DNA of 35,820 nucleotides from an uncultured Rickettsiales bacterium (GTDB lineage: Bacteria; Pseudomonadota; Alphaproteobacteria; Rickettsiales; UBA1997), in NCBI GenBank assembly GCA_905478245.1, contig CAJQHT010000048.1:1-35820 (forward strand). The letters are read 5' to 3'. Both the position numbers and the translations under genes were made by a program. Shown here piece after piece: positions 19,280-30,334 of the stretch (the first letter of the stretch is position 1; every line of letters begins with the position of its first letter). The notes under the pieces are model-generated. The model did not search any database. It saw only the letters and a list, made by a program, of their open reading frames with translations, and was not told where the DNA came from.

Positions 19280-19813
19280 TTAACGCAACATTGATTGACC
19301 ATCTTTATTTTCATTAGTTCTATCTTGTTTTAATTTTTTAATTCTTTCAACATAACTTAATGATTCCATGGATTTCTCCGTCAAAGTCATTTTACCCATC
19401 TTCTTTCCACCTTTACCTTTACCTTTTTTCTTTTTATGAATAAAGGCCTTATATTCCTCGGATAAACCCTGACCACCAGTCTCAAGATCTAAATCTTCAG
19501 ATCCAAATTCTATAGAATCATTACTTTCTTCTTGTATTTCTTCATAATCCTGCTCCAATCCACCAACCTCGGTACCCAAATTCCTTTCTTTCTTCTTTTT
19601 TACAGCTATATCCTCTAAATTGTCTTTATTTTTCTTAATATCAGATTGCATATCATCGCAAATATTATCAATTTGGGTGTTATCTTTAACTTCGGCAGAT
19701 TTATCTTCAGAATCTTTTTTGATAAATTTTTGATCATCATCCTCATCACTCTTGGTAATATTTATTTTTTTATCTTCCTCTTTTACGTGGAAGTCTTTTA
19801 TATTCTTATTCAT
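19280..19813 (-). CDS. Hypothetical highly charged low-complexity protein (177 aa)
   Basis: Acidic N-terminal two-thirds, then HKKKKGKGKGGKKMGKMTLTEKSMESLSYVERIKKLKQDR. Start overlaps mfd stop by 8 nt (ATGAATAA), supporting expression. Confidence 0.7.
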   Translation of the reverse strand: MNKNIKDFHVKEEDKKINITKSDEDDDQKFIKKDSEDKSAEVKDNTQIDNICDDMQSDIKKNKDNLEDIAVKKKKERNLGTEVGGLEQDYEEIQEESNDSIEFGSEDLDLETGGQGLSEEYKAFIHKKKKGKGKGGKKMGKMTLTEKSMESLSYVERIKKLKQDRTNENKDGQSMLR

Positions 19814-22800
19814 TTTTAATTTTAAGAATCTTATTCACTATATTTAAAGAAAATGTTAATTTTTCACTATCATTTTTAGGAAACAACATAAATAGTAATT
19901 TATTATTATGTAATTTAATAGTATTTTTATTTTCAAATATCATTGCTAATAATTTATCGGAATGCTCAAAGTAATTATCTTTAAATGACATCCAAATTCC
20001 ATCTTGCTTTAATTCAATTTTTTCAATATTAGATTTCTGGCAAAGATACTTAATATAGGAAATTTCTAGTAAATTATTTATTTGCTCGGGTAACTTTCCA
20101 AACCTATCAATAATTTCAATTGCAAGCTGCTCTTTTTCTTCTAGGCTAGAAATTTGACTCATTCTTTTATAAAAACTTAACCTTAAGCCTAGATCAGATA
20201 TATAATCATCTGGAATTACTAATGATATCTTAAGTTTAATTTGAGTATGGTATTTATTTACATATTCATATAATTCTTCTTGATTATTTTTATTTATTTT
20301 AGATATCTCTTCTTTAAGCATATCCTGATAAAGTTCTATTCCTGTTTCTTTTATATGGCCAGATTGCTCATCTCCTAATATATTGCCACCACCTCTAATG
20401 TCCATATCATGGCTAGCAATATTAAATCCAGCTCCAAGGGAATCAATTGTTTGCATTACCTGTAATTTTTTCTTAGAAACTTCAGTTAATTTTCTATGTG
20501 GGGGTGTTGTGATATAGGCATATGCCCTTATCTTTCCTCTCCCAACTCTCCCTCTTAGCTGGTATAGTTGAGATAATCCAAACATATGTGATTTATAGAT
20601 AATTATTGTATTTGCATCCTTAATATCAATTCCAGATTCAATAATTGTAGTTGCAATCAATAGATGGAATTTACCATCATAAAAATCATTCATAATTTCA
20701 TCCAATTCTTTGGCCGACATTTTTCCGTGAGCAGTTCTAACTATTACATCTGGAACTAATTTTGCTATTTTAGGATAAATCTCTTCTAAATCTCTAATTC
20801 TTGGTACGACAAAAAATATTTTACCACCTCTATAAAATTCACGCATTATAGCTTCTTTAATAATAACAGGATCATAATCCATAACAAAACTACGAATTGC
20901 AATGCGATCAATAGGAGGGGTCGCAATTAAACTTAAATCTTTAATCCCAGTTAATGACATTTGTAATGTTCTTGGTATTGGAGTAGCTGATAAATTTAAA
21001 ACATGAACTTCATTTTTTAATTGTTTTAATTTTTCCTTCTGCGATACGCCAAAATGCTGTTCTTCATCTATTATTATTAAAGCTAAGCTTTTAAATTTAA
21101 TTCTATCATTTAATAATGCGTGGGTACCTATGATTATATCTATTTTACCATTTTCTATATTTTCTTTGACTATTTTTGACTTAGAGAGTGTAATCATTCG
21201 AGACAGCTGAGCAATAGAAATATCAAAATCCTTGAATCTTTCAATAAAACTATGGTAATGTTGACGACAAAGTAGGGTGGTAGGAGTTATTATGGCAACT
21301 TGGTAACGCTTTCCTTCATTTTTAACAGCCATAAAGGCAGCTCTCATAGCTATTTCAGTCTTACCAAAGCCTACATCACCACATATCAGGCGATCCATTG
21401 GCTTACCAGCTTTTAAATCCTCCTCTATATCAGAGGTCGATTTAAGCTGATCTTCAGTATCAATAAATAGAAAGTTATCTTTAAATTTATTATATTCTAT
21501 TGTTTTTGGTATTAATATATTTGCTTTCTTTAATTTTCTTTGAGCAGCTATTTTAATTAAAGCCTCTGCCGCCACCTTAACCCTCCTTCTAATGCTCTTG
21601 GAACGAGATTGCCAATTTGACGAACTACCTAATTTATCCAATTTAATCAAAGGATTATCTGCTCCATACCTAGTAATAAGATCAATATCTTCCACCGGAA
21701 TAAACAAAGCATCTCCAGCAAAATAAGATAATTTTAAAAAATCATTAATTCTATTGCCAGCTTTTACATTTTCCAAGCCTTCAAATCTACCAATTCCATA
21801 ATATCGATGTACCACTAACTCTCCTTTTGCTATTCCGAGTGATTCCCTAATTAATCCTGCGGCGATTTTTCTTGGTTTCCTGATATTATTTTTCTTTCCA
21901 AATATAGAATCTTCTGATATAATCAATATTTCATCATTATAGAATCCTATTTTTATATTAATTACTGATAATGCTATAATATTTCTTTTCAACTTATATA
22001 GCTCTTTTATTGAGCAAATCACTTTTGAAGTAATATCATTATTTAGAAGTATTTTCTCCAACCTATTTGCTGACCCTATAGAATTACATGAAATTAAAAC
22101 TCTTGATTTTGTTGCATTTTGAGCTATAAATTCATCTATTAGTTTAAAAGCACTACATTTATTGCTTTTAGACGCTAAAAAGAAATCTGGGACTAATTTT
22201 AACCCCAAATCAATTGGTCTAGAAAAATAATTATTCTCAAAATTATCAAACCTTATTAATGTTCTATCTTTAAAATATTGATTTAATTCTTTTTGCCCTA
22301 AATAAAGCCTAGATGGTGGAATTGGATTATAAATATTACCCTCCATCCTGCTCTCTTTTAAAGTTTTAATTCTGGCTTGATAATATTGTTCTATTTCATC
22401 AAATCTATCACGGGCTTTATTTTCTATTTTATTTTCTAATGTTATTATTGCTTTATTTATATCCAAATAATCAAAAATATTATTTAAATCTTGATTAAAG
22501 AATAAAGGCATAAAATGCTCAATTCCAGAAACGTTCCTACCTGACACTACTTCCTCATAAAATAAATCATTCTTAGGAATTCCAAATAAATTACGATAAT
22601 TTCTTTTAAAATTAGAAATAGATTCTTGATTTAATATAATTTCCTTACTAGGAAGCAGGCTAATCTGCTTTATCTCCTCGCTGCTTATTTGTGTTATAGG
22701 ATCAAAAATTCTAATAGATTCAATTACATTGCCAAAAAAATCTAATCTATAGCCAGCTATCTCTTTATTTTCTTGATTTTGAATAATTATATCGATGATT

Positions 22801-23303
22801 CCACCTCTAACCGCAAACTCTCCGACATTATCAGCCGTAGGACTTCTTTGATAACCATTCTTAATTAATATACCAATTAGATCATCCAGATTAATCTCAT
22901 CTCCATTTTTTAATATAAAACCAGATTTAGCAATATTATTAATTGGTATATTTTTCTGTATTGCGGAATTTATAGTAGCAATAACTAATGTTTTATTTTT
23001 TATTTTACTTTTTAAATAAAATAATGTCTCTATCCTACCAGCAACAATATTAGGCTTTGGGCTAGATTTATCAAACGGAATAGAATCCCAAGCTGAAAAA
23101 GTTAGTATATTTAATTCAGGAAATAAAAATTTAATCTGCTGCCTTAACTCTAGAATCCTTGCGTCATTTTCTACTATATGAAAAAATAATTTATCACTAG
23201 AGTTGCTAATAAATTCAGCAAGAATATATGACACTGCATCATCAGATATTTTAATGATATCTGTTTGACTAGATATATTATGTAATTTTATTTTATAATT
23301 CAA
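19806..23303 (-). CDS. mfd: Transcription-repair coupling factor Mfd
   Basis: 1165 aa; GELVVHRYYGIGRFEGLE (RID), RLICGDVGFGKTEIAMRAAFMAV, IIDEEQHFGVSQKEKLK, NLSATPIPRTLQMSLTGIKDLSLI, QLRGRVGRGKIRAYAYI, FNIASHDMDIRGGGNILGDEQSGHI. Confidence 0.98.
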   Translation of the reverse strand: MNYKIKLHNISSQTDIIKISDDAVSYILAEFISNSSDKLFFHIVENDARILELRQQIKFLFPELNILTFSAWDSIPFDKSSPKPNIVAGRIETLFYLKSKIKNKTLVIATINSAIQKNIPINNIAKSGFILKNGDEINLDDLIGILIKNGYQRSPTADNVGEFAVRGGIIDIIIQNQENKEIAGYRLDFFGNVIESIRIFDPITQISSEEIKQISLLPSKEIILNQESISNFKRNYRNLFGIPKNDLFYEEVVSGRNVSGIEHFMPLFFNQDLNNIFDYLDINKAIITLENKIENKARDRFDEIEQYYQARIKTLKESRMEGNIYNPIPPSRLYLGQKELNQYFKDRTLIRFDNFENNYFSRPIDLGLKLVPDFFLASKSNKCSAFKLIDEFIAQNATKSRVLISCNSIGSANRLEKILLNNDITSKVICSIKELYKLKRNIIALSVINIKIGFYNDEILIISEDSIFGKKNNIRKPRKIAAGLIRESLGIAKGELVVHRYYGIGRFEGLENVKAGNRINDFLKLSYFAGDALFIPVEDIDLITRYGADNPLIKLDKLGSSSNWQSRSKSIRRRVKVAAEALIKIAAQRKLKKANILIPKTIEYNKFKDNFLFIDTEDQLKSTSDIEEDLKAGKPMDRLICGDVGFGKTEIAMRAAFMAVKNEGKRYQVAIITPTTLLCRQHYHSFIERFKDFDISIAQLSRMITLSKSKIVKENIENGKIDIIIGTHALLNDRIKFKSLALIIIDEEQHFGVSQKEKLKQLKNEVHVLNLSATPIPRTLQMSLTGIKDLSLIATPPIDRIAIRSFVMDYDPVIIKEAIMREFYRGGKIFFVVPRIRDLEEIYPKIAKLVPDVIVRTAHGKMSAKELDEIMNDFYDGKFHLLIATTIIESGIDIKDANTIIIYKSHMFGLSQLYQLRGRVGRGKIRAYAYITTPPHRKLTEVSKKKLQVMQTIDSLGAGFNIASHDMDIRGGGNILGDEQSGHIKETGIELYQDMLKEEISKINKNNQEELYEYVNKYHTQIKLKISLVIPDDYISDLGLRLSFYKRMSQISSLEEKEQLAIEIIDRFGKLPEQINNLLEISYIKYLCQKSNIEKIELKQDGIWMSFKDNYFEHSDKLLAMIFENKNTIKLHNNKLLFMLFPKNDSEKLTFSLNIVNKILKIKNE

Positions 23304-23305
23304 AA

Positions 23306-24148
23306 TTATCTGGATTTGGCATTGATACTATCTTCAAATTTTGAACCAAAAGGGTCCAGGTAGCATTCTACCCTTGACTTATCAAATCTATGTATAGAGA
23401 TTTTTGTATTTTTATTATTTACATATGAATAATAGCCACTTGTGTCTTTTCCGCCCTTTATAGCACTATTGGACACATCATATACATTCATAATCCATTT
23501 ATTACCCATATTAAATTGATGATTACTAGCCTCTCTTAAATCTAGACTAAAAGGGTTTTTAATATTATTTGCTAAAATAGAAATTTTCTGACTTTTAGTA
23601 AATTTCATATTTGATACTATATTTTTACTATTAGATACATTGAGCAATAATTCAACATCCTGCAAATCAGCACGTTTTATTACATATTTTTCTTTATTGC
23701 TTCTAATTGGCCAAAAAATAGAAATTTCAGATCTACCAAAGTTAATTAACGAAAATGTTTCTTGTGAATATTTGGAGGTTTTTAAGAATAATTTTAAATT
23801 AGTTTTATTTTTTATATTTGATATAATAATATTACCCAGCGGAACATTTTTATAACTCCTTAAATCAACAGGAATTATTTTAGCATTTACTCTTGATGAT
23901 TCAATGGATTTTACTATCTGAGATAACACACTAATGTCTGTTATTTGAGAATTAGTTCTTAAAGATATATTTGACCTTCTTTTTTCTTCTTTCTCGCTAA
24001 TCTTATTAAACAAATTATGTCGTCTGTTAATTTCCTGTCCAGCATCGCTACAGTCAATATGAATAACGGGAAAACTATTACATGATTGTAAAAATATTGC
24101 TAATGCTAATATTTTTAATAATAAGCTTAATTTATAGAAATATTTCAT
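23306..24148 (-). CDS. Hypothetical lipoprotein
   Basis: 280 aa; signal peptide with lipobox ILALAIFLQSC; stop lies 2 bp from mfd start; no recognised family. Confidence 0.75.
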   Translation of the reverse strand: MKYFYKLSLLLKILALAIFLQSCNSFPVIHIDCSDAGQEINRRHNLFNKISEKEEKRRSNISLRTNSQITDISVLSQIVKSIESSRVNAKIIPVDLRSYKNVPLGNIIISNIKNKTNLKLFLKTSKYSQETFSLINFGRSEISIFWPIRSNKEKYVIKRADLQDVELLLNVSNSKNIVSNMKFTKSQKISILANNIKNPFSLDLREASNHQFNMGNKWIMNVYDVSNSAIKGGKDTSGYYSYVNNKNTKISIHRFDKSRVECYLDPFGSKFEDSINAKSR

Positions 24149-24195
24149 GATATATTATTTTAAACCATAAAAACCTATCATTTATAATAATTAAA

Positions 24196-25068
24196 TTAAT
24201 AAATCTCTATCTCAATATCTTGAGTAATTTTTGCAATAATTTCTTGCTTCCTTGTATTTATAAGTGCTTTTTCAATATTATCCTTAACATCTTTATATTC
24301 TGGTATTTTTGTAATTCTAGTGTCTTGTAATTTAACTATATGCCATCCAATTTTAGTTTTAAATGGTTTAGATATTTTATTTTTCTTAAGCTTTAATATT
24401 TCCTGCTCAAACTCCTTAATTATAGAGCCTTCAATTATATAGCCAATTTCTCCACCTTTTTCTGCCGTCTGTGAATCGATAGAGAATTTTTTTGCCACAT
24501 CAGCAAAGGAATTTTTATTTAAACTATTTTTAGCTTTATTTATGTCTTTTTTGTTGCTAGTTAATATATGGCTAACTAAATATTCCTTTTTACCTTTTGC
24601 ATTATTTACTATTTCGTTATATTTTTCCTTAATTTGGTTTTCATTAATCTTTTTTTGCGCTCTTTGGTTAAGATAACTATCTCTTACTTCTTGAATCGCT
24701 AACCTTGCCAAAAAAGGGCTATGCTTTTTATAGCTATTATGTTTTAAGGCTTTATTTAAAACTACCTGTTCAATAAAAATCTTTTTGATTACTTCTTCTT
24801 TTTGCTCTTTATTGATATTATCGAATGTTAAATTTTTATCAATTCGGGATAGTAATCTATGGACCTGGTCCATATATATATTAACGTTATTTACTTTAGC
24901 TATAATTTTACCCTTATTTTCACCACTCAAAGATAGGTCTATTTTCATTTTATTATTATATAAATAAGAATAAAACAAAGATGTACATAATATTCCAACA
25001 ATAAATCCTAATATTATATTAGAATTAAACTCTCTTTTAAATAAATTAATAATTTTACTTTTTTTCAT
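24196..25068 (-). CDS. PpiC/SurA-type peptidylprolyl isomerase (parvulin), membrane-anchored
   Basis: N-terminal TM; parvulin pattern VSHILTSNKKDINKAKNSLNKNSFADVAKKFSIDSQTAEKGGEIGYI...PFKTKIGWHIVKLQDTR. Confidence 0.88.
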   Translation of the reverse strand: MKKSKIINLFKREFNSNIILGFIVGILCTSLFYSYLYNNKMKIDLSLSGENKGKIIAKVNNVNIYMDQVHRLLSRIDKNLTFDNINKEQKEEVIKKIFIEQVVLNKALKHNSYKKHSPFLARLAIQEVRDSYLNQRAQKKINENQIKEKYNEIVNNAKGKKEYLVSHILTSNKKDINKAKNSLNKNSFADVAKKFSIDSQTAEKGGEIGYIIEGSIIKEFEQEILKLKKNKISKPFKTKIGWHIVKLQDTRITKIPEYKDVKDNIEKALINTRKQEIIAKITQDIEIEIY

Positions 25069-25116
25069 TCTGATCTAGCTTATAATTAACAATTCAACTT
25101 AAAATAAAATTTACTA

Positions 25117-26136
25117 TTATTGATTATTTAATTTTCTTTTAGCAACTTTCTTTTCTTTTAAATATTTGCGATATTTAGAAACATAGTAATTATGTTCTTT
25201 AAGATTAGTTGAAAATTCATGTCCTCCATTTCTTCCCGAAGCAACAAAATATAAATATTTAGTTTTAGGAGGGTTTAAAACTGATTTTATTGAATCAATC
25301 CCAGGGTTACAAATTGGAGTAGGGGGCAAGCCATAAATATGATATGTATTAAATTCTGACTTATTCCAGATATCTTTCCTTCTAATTACTCTTTCTAGGC
25401 TTTTATCGCCCTTTGTAAAAGAATAAATAATTGTTGGATCAGATTGAAGCTTCATGCCAATTCTTAATCTATTAGTAAATACAGAGGCAATTTTAGGTCT
25501 CTCAGAGGCAAGTCCTGTTTCCTTCTCAACGATAGAAGCTAATATTAAAGCATCTTGCTTTGTTTTCAATGGAATCGTCTTATCTCTTTTTTCCCACAAT
25601 TCATCAATAGCTTTATTCATGGCCATTTTCATCCTTTTTACAGTTGATGCCTTGGTATCGTTATATGAATAAAAATAAGTTTCTGGTAATATAGCTCCAT
25701 CAACTATATTTTTAGGCATTTTCCCAATTAAACCGTAAGATTTATCAATTATTTTTGAAACAGAATCAGATGATAACCCCTCAGCAATAGTTACTTTTCT
25801 AAAAGAAACATATCCTTTGTTAATTTTATGCATTACTTTATAAGAGGATAATTTCTTTTCGAAAAAATATTCACCATATCTTACTGTTGGATTATATCCT
25901 TTAAAAATCTGAGACACATAAAGAAATACCCTTGGATTTCGTATTATTTTTTCCTGATGAAGCTTATTTACAACCTCTGTAAATGTTGAGCCATTTTCAA
26001 TAATAAATTTTTTATCTGCATCATGATAAAAATTTGGAGAATGAAAATACATAATCAGTAAGAATATAGCTATCAAACATGATAGTACAATTACTGAAAA
26101 TAATGCCAAGATGTTAAGAATTAGTTTTTTTAACAT
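25117..26136 (-). CDS. mltG: Endolytic transglycosylase MltG (YceG-like)
   Basis: 339 aa; N-terminal TM, LILASIVEKETGLASERPKIASVFTNRLRIGMKLQSDPTIIYSF, YHIYGLPPTPICNPGIDSIKSVLNPPKTKYLYFVASGRNGGHEFSTNLKEHN. Confidence 0.95.
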   Translation of the reverse strand: MLKKLILNILALFSVIVLSCLIAIFLLIMYFHSPNFYHDADKKFIIENGSTFTEVVNKLHQEKIIRNPRVFLYVSQIFKGYNPTVRYGEYFFEKKLSSYKVMHKINKGYVSFRKVTIAEGLSSDSVSKIIDKSYGLIGKMPKNIVDGAILPETYFYSYNDTKASTVKRMKMAMNKAIDELWEKRDKTIPLKTKQDALILASIVEKETGLASERPKIASVFTNRLRIGMKLQSDPTIIYSFTKGDKSLERVIRRKDIWNKSEFNTYHIYGLPPTPICNPGIDSIKSVLNPPKTKYLYFVASGRNGGHEFSTNLKEHNYYVSKYRKYLKEKKVAKRKLNNQ

Positions 26137-26153
26137 TAATTATTAATGTAGAA

Positions 26154-27419
26154 TTATATTTTTTTTATTATAAGGCAAGCATTGGTTCCACCAAACCCAA
26201 AGGAATTAGACATAATATTATTTAAATTATCATGTTCTTTGGCTTGATTAGCAACTAAATCTATATCGCAAGATTCAGATGGATTGTCCAAATTAATTGT
26301 TGCTGGTAATATCTTATCCTGAAAAGCTAATATACTAAAAATCGCCTCAACACTACCAGCAGCACCAAGTAAGTGACCTATAGATGATTTTGTAGATGAC
26401 ATTGATAAATCGTAAGCATGATCTTTGAATAATTTTTTTACTGAATTTATTTCTATTTCATCGCCAAGAGGAGTAGAAGTGCCATGTGCATTAATATATT
26501 GAATATCTTCAGGATTTAAATTGGCATCTTTCAATGCGCATTGCATAGCCCTAATTGCGCCCCTGCCTTCACTTTGAGGTGCTGTAATATGATTGGCATC
26601 TCCAGACATTCCATATCCTGTAATTTCAGCATATATTTTAGCGCCCCGCTTTTTAGCATGCTCATATTCTTCCAAAACCAATATTCCAGAACCTTCTCCT
26701 ATAACAAATCCATCTCTATCTTTATCCCAAGGTCTTGAAGCCTTTGTTGGATCATCGTTAAAATTAGTTGATAAAGCTCTAAGGGCCGCAAAACCACCAA
26801 CACCTGTTTTACATATTGTAGCTTCAGTTCCGCCACAAACCATAACATCAGCATCACCATAAGCTATTATCCGAGAAGAGTCACCAATTGCATGCGTTCC
26901 AGTAGCACAAGCTGTAACAACTGAATGATTAGGACCCATGAAGCCATGTTTAATTGAAACTTGACCTGAGGCTAAATTAATCAAACTAGCAGGTATAAAA
27001 AATGGACTTATTCTTTTTGGACCTCTATCTTTTATCAAATAAGATGTAGCCTCAATTGAAGGAAGGCCTCCAATACCAGATCCAATCATCACTCCCGTCC
27101 TGAATCTTTCTTCATCGTTACTGGGAACCCAGCCAGAATCTTTGACAGCTTCATCTGCTGCACCAACAGCAAAATGAACAAATCTATCTGATTTTTTTTG
27201 CTCCTTTACATCAATGAAATCATTAACATTAAAATCATTATCACCAGTGCCACAAGAAACCTCACCAGCTACTTTGCTGGAAATATCACTAGCGTCAAAT
27301 AAACTAATATTACCTATTCCCGACTCTCCCTTAATAAGTCTTTGCCAGGTATTTTTAACATTATTACCAAGTGGCGTAACCATTCCGATTCCAGTAACCA
27401 CAACTCTTCTTTTACTCAT
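26154..27419 (-). CDS. fabF: Beta-ketoacyl-ACP synthase II FabF
   Basis: 421 aa; RRVVVTGIGMVTPLGNNVKNTW, active-site VTACATGTHAIGDS, NAHGTSTPLGDEIE, SSTKSSIGHLLGAAGSVEAI, SNSFGFGGTNACLI. Confidence 0.97.
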   Translation of the reverse strand: MSKRRVVVTGIGMVTPLGNNVKNTWQRLIKGESGIGNISLFDASDISSKVAGEVSCGTGDNDFNVNDFIDVKEQKKSDRFVHFAVGAADEAVKDSGWVPSNDEERFRTGVMIGSGIGGLPSIEATSYLIKDRGPKRISPFFIPASLINLASGQVSIKHGFMGPNHSVVTACATGTHAIGDSSRIIAYGDADVMVCGGTEATICKTGVGGFAALRALSTNFNDDPTKASRPWDKDRDGFVIGEGSGILVLEEYEHAKKRGAKIYAEITGYGMSGDANHITAPQSEGRGAIRAMQCALKDANLNPEDIQYINAHGTSTPLGDEIEINSVKKLFKDHAYDLSMSSTKSSIGHLLGAAGSVEAIFSILAFQDKILPATINLDNPSESCDIDLVANQAKEHDNLNNIMSNSFGFGGTNACLIIKKI

Positions 27420-27516
27420 GATATTTTAATTAAAAAATTATTAATATTATTAAATTAGCCCATGATTTTAATACGTAAATTCTAAATAATCAAGTTTTAT
27501 GGCAATATTTAATTTA

Positions 27517-27680
27517 ATACCAATTATCAGATTAAACTATACATTTAGGCAAAATATTTTTAATCAGAAATCATTGCAAAAATCTCTAGCGTATCACAGG
27601 ATATATGGTAAGATTTTTGTAATGATTTCTAGTTAAAAAGATAAAGTACAGACACAACTTTAAGATAGTTTAATGGTTGA
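27517..27680. repeat. Long nested palindromic element between fabF and the IMPase-like gene
   Basis: Inner arms AGAAATCATTGCAAAAATCT (27566-27585) / AGATTTTTGTAATGATTTCT (27611-27630), 19/20 matching, 25-nt loop; outer TTAAACTAT / ATAGTTTAA. Confidence 0.65.
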
Positions 27681-27713
27681 TTTTAATAGATTTTAATATA
27701 ATATCACAATCTA

Positions 27714-27763
27714 ATACCAATTCCCATCTTTAAAATGGGTTAAAATAATAAACAATCTAACTT
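27714..27763. repeat. Second copy (inverted) of the end of the 5711-5882 MITE-like element
   Basis: ATACCAATTCCCATCTTTAAAATGGGTTAAAATAATAAACAATCTAACTT is the near-exact reverse complement of 5834-5882. Confidence 0.8.
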
Positions 27764-27795
27764 CATCTTTAAATTACACTAATTTTAAAATTAAA

Positions 27796-30326
<2,531 letters not shown>

Positions 30327-30334
<8 letters not shown>

